Assembly: GCA_038501625.1 (NCBI GenBank)
Contig: JAZAYU010000005.1
Span: forward strand, 372,001-436,000
DNA from: Corbicula japonica
Lineage: Eukaryota > Mollusca > Bivalvia > Venerida > Cyrenidae
Direction of reading: 5' to 3'
Length of the DNA stretch: 64,000 bases
Of this stretch, positions 60,101 to 64,000 are shown piece after piece. The position numbers and the translations under genes are program-made. Numbering within the stretch: position 1 is the first letter of the stretch; the number at the start of each line of letters is the position of its first letter. The notes below the pieces were generated by a model. The model ran no database searches. It was not told the DNA's origin and worked only from the letters and a program-made list of their open reading frames with translations.

Positions 60101-63100
60101 AGCGCTTCATCTATTTCATCTATTTATGCTAAGAAAATGACGCAAGAATATGACCGTATACACTGCCAGGAAAGGGCAACTGACACATCCGAAAATGGAA
60201 TGCAGAGGATTCATGCACATGAATCGCGAATTAACATTGAACATTCACAGAAAGTGAACATTGAAAATGTAGTTCCAAACAAAGAAAGAAGTTCATTAGA
60301 AACGACTACCTGTAACAAATCCTCGGTTGGCAGCCTCAGCGATATCGACGATGACGATGACTTTGATTTGACAATTATTGACAGAGAAGCGTTATTACAA
60401 GAACCTCTCCGTTTTGTGAACGGCTCCTCTTTGCCAGCAACCAACTCCGAATTCGGACAAGGACTTTTGAAAACTGCCTACAGGTTAGAACAAGATGAAA
60501 TATACGAAAGTGATGACGAAGTGTGGTCTCCGGGAGATCTCGACGGGGAGCCTTTAGAGAATGAACATCACAGGCAATCCCCAAAATCTGAAACTGACGA
60601 TGAATTCTTTTTTCCTAGTTTTCACAGTGACACTTTTTCAACAGAGAACAAACCGGAGGGTATCTCATTATATCAGACTTTGCAACAGGTCCAGCTGCAA
60701 CAGTTACATGCTTACTACAGTCGTTGCCGCCAACAGGTCACAGACATCAACTCTATAGAACACACATGGTTCATCTACTGGGCCCAAGCTGCTGGCATGA
60801 GCAGGGAACTGATGCAACAGTATTTAGAGGGCAAAGTTGAAACCGTGGTCGGTAACGCGTCTTCTGGGACAAGAAGTGACGAGGAATTGCCTACTGGCAA
60901 TGGAAATAGACACCAGTCAGAGCCCAATCCTTTTCAAGAAGCACCCCAGAACCCACCATTATTCCATCCACCTAATCCGCAGTTTCTTCATCAAGGATTT
61001 CCTTGTCCAACATCTATTCACCCATACAATCTGGTAAATCCAAACTGCTACGGTGCCAGTGCAGCCCCTAACCAACGGGCACCAATTCCATTACGTCCTC
61101 CAATCCCTCCAATGATGTTACTTCCTTACGGGTTTGTCCGTCCTCTGAACCAACCACCAGTGCACCCGGACATGATTCGGAACATCAAATCACAACAAGC
61201 AGCGATGTCGTCGGCCGTGAAGACCAAGATTGAGGAGATGATGATGTCAATGTTCGAGGCGAAGGCAAGGAGTGTCCGCTGGAGGGATCAGATGGCACGG
61301 ATCAGAGGGCTCAGTCCAGAAAAGATTATGGTTCTAGGCAAGATTATTATACCGAGGGAGGATACCGACAGGATGTACATTACTTATCATAGGTATGTAA
61401 ACTTCTGGAAGTGGCAGCACCTATAAAACAAGTACAATTATGTACCATATAATTGCACAGATTGTGTCGCGTAATGACACAAAATCATGGTATCGTTAAA
61501 AAACATAAAACATCAACCACAACGAAACAATTGTAAAAAAGTGAAATATGCAGGAATAACCACTTCCGTAAAACACAGCCTCCCCGCACAGACAAAAAGA
61601 AGAGCATGGGTTATTAAAAATTAATATATGCATATCTGGGCCCAAGATCATAAAACTAAGTTTTGAGATCAGTCTCAAATCTCAAGGATCTGATTGGCTG
61701 AAATGGCGACTTGTCGCCATTTCAGCCAATCAGATGCTTGAGATTTGAGACTGATCTCCAGATTTAGTTTTATGATCTTGGACACAGGAATCGCCACACT
61801 CACAAAACACAGCCTCCCCACGCAGCGAAAAAGAAGAGAGGAGGAGAGAGAGCATGTTTGTTATGAGTATGTAAATTCAAATAGGACGCCACAACTAATG
61901 AAAAAGAGAACCTTTGGGGATACCGCCTTGGAACGGTCAGTGGGAAAACAAATTGCCACTGGGGGTATTAAATAATCAATTTCGAAATAGACACCACAAC
62001 TAACGAAAATGAAAACCTGGCGGTTAACCGACTTGGAACGATCAGTGACAAAACAGTACAAATTAAAAGGATAGTCCACTGTTTGAAAACAGTGGAATTC
62101 CACTTATATTTTACCTAGAAAAATCTTTAATTCACTGAAAAGCATAAACTATATCGCTGCTTTTCTTTTCTACTGATTTTAAATGATTTAATTTTAGTTG
62201 CATGCTCAATAATGAAATCACATGTGATCAAGTTCTTGACACAATCTTCAACTTACGCCATATTTTATCATAGCAAGAGGTGCAGACAATTTCCTTTTTG
62301 TATCATTGATCTTACTTTCCTTTGTTCTAATATTTTGGCCATATTAAAGATGGGTGGTTTCAATATCCCAACCAATATAGTTTTGGATATTTTCCAATCA
62401 CCCCAAGGATATATTTCCTGCTTTTTAAATTGCCTTTGGCGTTGTCTGCGATATGCAGGATCCCCTGTCAAAATTCTATTTTGTTCAGTTCCGCCCATTG
62501 TTTTCTCGTTTAGGGCAAATCCATTCTTTTAATTGGGGACCATAGGCCGCTGAACATGAAATGGTATTAATCTAAAAATATCGCATTGAAGGTTCCACGT
62601 ACACCGTCATATGCATTCCATCGTTTGGGATGGATCAATGCTGTACTGTTTATTGGGGCTAGGCGGCGTAGGCAGTAATATGCATTTCCATTACTGTCTA
62701 TGAACACGCTCAATCAAACCGAGCCTGCAATATTTTCATATTTGTCGTGTTAGGTGCCTTCCAAAGTTCCCTTTTCATCTCTTACTAAAGCGTTTAGTAA
62801 ATAAATCAGAAAAAAACATTCGTTACTATTTGAATGATTCACTTTTTATTGTAGTACCGGACCGACAGTGCTAGGATTTCTGTCAGACGGCACAGAGGTC
62901 GCAGTAAAGATTGCAAACAGTGCGTTCCGTCCTATCTATCCCGAGGAAAGGAACAGGCTTCTCAGCATGGACAGCTCGCAAACCTTCCTCAGCAGATATA
63001 GGGTAATTTTGATTTTATCAACTGCTCGTTAAACCCATGGGTCCAACCAAAATGATTAAACTAAGATTTGCGACAAGTCTCAAATCTCAAGCATCAGAAT

Positions 63101-63768
63101 AGCTGAAATGGAACGTAGACCCCACTTCAGCCTGTCATATGCTTGATATTTAGGTATAGATTTATTTGTAGTTTTAGTTTAATGATCTTAGATCCAGGGC
63201 TCAATACTGAAATTGAAAACCGATCTCACAACTATTTGTGATTAGTTGGTTTAAAAACACTGGGCTCGATTTCAACATTTCAGCTTTAAAAAATGAATTG
63301 ATAGACCCCAAAATATAACATATATTTGAAACCAGTCCAGGATATTTGTAGATCCGATGGTTAATATTGAGAGAAGCACGACTAGGGTTGAAGGTTATAA
63401 AGCTGAGATTGGAAACCAGTCTCAAATCTCAAGCATCTGATTGGCTGAAATGGCGACTAGATACTAACTTGCAGATAAAGAGTCGGTCAGATTTTAGTCT
63501 GTTTTTATTTTTTGTATACTTTCTTTTTGATAATACTTACCGAAATTCTTGTCAACTCTGTTTTTTTTTTCAGGCGATCGAAGAGAACTTGGGACTTTAC
63601 TACATTGCCACAGATCTGCACGAGTATACCCTACCAGAGTATCTAAAAATCCTTCAAAAAGACGCTGATGTTGACCAAAATATTGCCAAATCCAAATTAG
63701 TGTTCCAGTTAATGCGAGCTATTGCAATTTTGCATCAGCAATATTTGATTGTTCATGCTGAATTGAGG
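51128..63768 (+). CDS. Ankyrin-repeat protein with an IRE1/RNase L-like pseudokinase domain, 5' part
   Basis: Exons: 51128-51514, 52290-52502, 53244-53354, 54211-54309, 54820-54918, 56343-56450, 57344-61392, 62855-63002, 63574-63768. All join in frame with GT/AG sites; the gene runs out of the window. Seen so far: 1803 residues. 1-129 Lys-rich; about 168-339 five ankyrin repeats, roughly one per phase-0 exon (DGKTPLFYAIKYNQKEAIKL, MGMTALHLATERSWEGCVHF, DGATPLMFSCMNGDKKIAEM); about 340-560 helical; about 560-1530 charged and probably disordered; about 1530-1620 proline-rich; kinase fold from about 1665: GTEVAVKIAN with the beta-3 Lys, YYIATDLHEYTLPEYL resembling IRE1, then ILHQQYLIVHAELR where kinases have HRD. 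No clear glycine loop. The order ankyrin then IRE1-like kinase is that of RNase L; the KEN nuclease would lie downstream. Start ATG follows an out-of-frame ATG at 51111. Gene reality is firm, orthology tentative. Confidence 0.88.
52827..53051. mobile_element. Inverted-repeat hairpin of about 225 bp, intron 2 of the ankyrin-pseudokinase gene
   Basis: Arms of about 105 bp (GTGTACGGCATGTTGGACCC ... and its complement) flank a TATATA spacer near 52942. Matches are interrupted by few mismatches. The arms are GC-rich, unlike the intron. Transcription of the host gene would give a long hairpin RNA. Confidence 0.85.
53417..53680 (+). repeat. pearl-like element fragment
   Basis: TATGTCGCC-CTTTCGGAGAAAA-GGCGATACATA is a left palindrome, followed by a short CCGT tract (GTCTGTCCGTCCGTCACG) and a core-like sequence containing TTAGGTCAAGATGGA. 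The right end is unclear. Intron 3. Confidence 0.5.
53930..54080. repeat. Interspersed repeat, copy 3 of 3
   Basis: Same family as 38820 and 39630 (GTTGCTCGAACCACCTTTTG, GGGCAGCAATATTTAATG). Intron 3 of the ankyrin-pseudokinase gene. Confidence 0.55.
54587..54761. mobile_element. 175-bp TA-flanked MITE
   Basis: CAGTGAAATCTGCCTTAGC at the left and GCTAATTACAGGCTTCACTG at the right form inverted ends, with TA on both sides (54585-54586, 54762-54763). The element has internal CAGCCACCTG repeats. TA duplication fits Tc1/mariner-type mobilisation. Intron 4. Confidence 0.75.
54955..55155 (+). repeat. Degraded pearl-like element fragment
   Basis: AGAAGAAAAGGCGATAATTTGGGACC, AGTCCGTCGGTCTGCCCC and TTAGGTCAAGGTTAC align with the fragment at 53417 in the same order. 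Intron 5. A similar core remnant (TTAGGTCAAGGCCACATTTG) lies near 55683. Confidence 0.45.
55203..55317. repeat. Imperfect hairpin in intron 5
   Basis: ACCAGTGTAAGATAGTTCTATATC...CACCGAGTG is mirrored by CACGAGTGAAATATATTTCT...GTTCACTGGT. It is a small fold-back sequence of unknown origin. Confidence 0.5.
55515..55612. repeat. Interspersed repeat shared with 62070-62160
   Basis: ATTCCACTGTTAGAAAATAGTG ... TTTTACTAAGAAAAATCT ... AGCATAAAATAAATTGCC matches the segment at 62070 in order. The palindrome CCACTGTTTGAAAACAGTGG is clearest in the second copy. Confidence 0.5.
56161..56271. mobile_element. Palindromic MITE, partly deleted
   Basis: Same family as 28478: CCAGGATCATAAAACTAAGA and ATCTTAGTTTTATGATCTTTGG ends. 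The right inner arm is shortened. Intron 5, about 70 bp before exon 6. Confidence 0.75.
56600..56868 (+). mobile_element. Short pearl/Helentron-like element with a single core
   Basis: The left palindrome ATGCTCCCAC-TTT-GTGGGAGGCAT is followed by CGTCCGTACGCCCGTCCGTACGT-type sequence, one non-repeated core, and a right hairpin GTGTCCGAGGACAC followed by ATTCTAGT. It resembles the element at 17040 without tandem core units. Intron 6. Confidence 0.65.
61549..61640. repeat. Interspersed repeat, 'CAGGAATnnCCAC' family
   Basis: CAGGAATAACCACTTCCGTA followed by AAACACAGCCTCCCCGCAC. Related copies lie at 61788-61980 and 63902-64000. No ends or class recognised. Confidence 0.5.
61642..61781. mobile_element. 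Near-perfect palindromic MITE
   Basis: 140-bp copy of the 28478 family with the centre GGCGACTTGTCGCC and ends CCAAGATCATAAAACTAAG / TTTAGTTTTATGATCTTGG. Intron 7 of the ankyrin-pseudokinase gene. Confidence 0.88.
61788..61980. repeat. Interspersed repeat, 'CAGGAATnnCCAC' family, longer copy
   Basis: CAGGAATCGCCACACTCACA, AAACACAGCCTCCCCACGC, then two related units with CCACAACTAA, GAAAATGAAAACC/GAAAAAGAGAACC and CTTGGAACG. The unit repeats again at about 61985-62060. Confidence 0.5.
62070..62160. repeat. Interspersed repeat, second copy
   Basis: GTCCACTGTTTGAAAACAGTGG ... TTTTACCTAGAAAAATCTTT; see 55515. The rest of intron 7 to 62850 shows no gene; the 107-codon frame at 62212-62532 is not recognised. 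Confidence 0.5.
63043..63193. mobile_element. Diverged palindromic MITE
   Basis: Degenerate copy of the 28478 family (CCAAAATGATTAAACTAAGA ... TAGTTTAATGATCTTAG). A half copy follows at about 63389-63456 (AAGGTTATAAAGCTGAGATT ... CTGAAATGGCGAC). Both lie in intron 8. Confidence 0.65.
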
Positions 63769-64000
63769 GTAGGTTCTGCTACATATACGGATTTACTTTA
63801 TCTCGTGTTTATTCTTTGAATTGTTTCTAATTGTGCTTTTGTCTGCTTTGCATGATCACATTTGGTGTCGATAACTTACAAAGAAAATGAACTATGCATG
63901 TCAGGAATGGCCACATCCAGAAGACACATCCTTCCCAAACAACCAAAAATGAAAGAATTAAATAGAGCATGATAATTTCAAATAAGTCACCACAAACAAT

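Noticed and set aside
62212..62532. 107-codon open frame in intron 7 of the ankyrin-pseudokinase gene
   Set aside because: No recognised similarity, low-complexity hydrophobic composition, and a similar-length frame on the other strand.

Overview
This is nuclear DNA of an animal, most likely a bivalve mollusc. The genes are intron-rich, with GT/AG introns in AT-rich sequence. Ribosomal protein, mitochondrial thymidine kinase and SDR genes have animal-type sequences. The repeats include elements with a left palindrome, a CCGT microsatellite, a tandem core and a right hairpin, a layout known from bivalve 'pearl'-type elements. The bivalve assignment is an inference from repeat style, not a species identification.

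Layout. 1-14.7 kb: a possible promoter and first exon, then a block of transposons. A pogo/Tigger-type transposon (1197-7567) carries a pearl-like element (2702-6162), which carries a third, TA-flanked inverted-repeat element (3484-5332). A second pearl-like element follows (7614-9671), then an inverted-repeat element with a hAT-like one inside it (11568-13897). 14.7-19.35 kb: four exons of ribosomal protein L14 (+ strand). 19.35-25 kb: repeat-rich intergenic DNA. 25.04-36.23 kb: a complete ten-exon TK2-type deoxynucleoside kinase gene (- strand). 36.44-45.93 kb: a complete nine-exon DHRS4-type dehydrogenase gene (+ strand), divergent from TK2 across about 210 bp. 47.6-49.6 kb: a 39-bp minisatellite whose period keeps many reading frames open. 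51.13 kb to the window end: the 5' part (at least 1803 codons in nine exons) of a large gene with N-terminal ankyrin repeats, a 1350-residue single-exon middle region and the start of an IRE1/RNase L-like kinase fold whose HRD motif reads HAE. It continues past the window.

The genes do not form a pathway. TK2 and DHRS4 both carry mitochondrial-type N termini and share a short bidirectional promoter. The most notable gene is the ankyrin-pseudokinase: its domain order is that of vertebrate RNase L (ankyrin, pseudokinase, then a KEN nuclease that would lie outside this window).

All exon boundaries were worked out by hand from splice sites, phase continuity and protein-family resemblance. Every junction given joins in frame.
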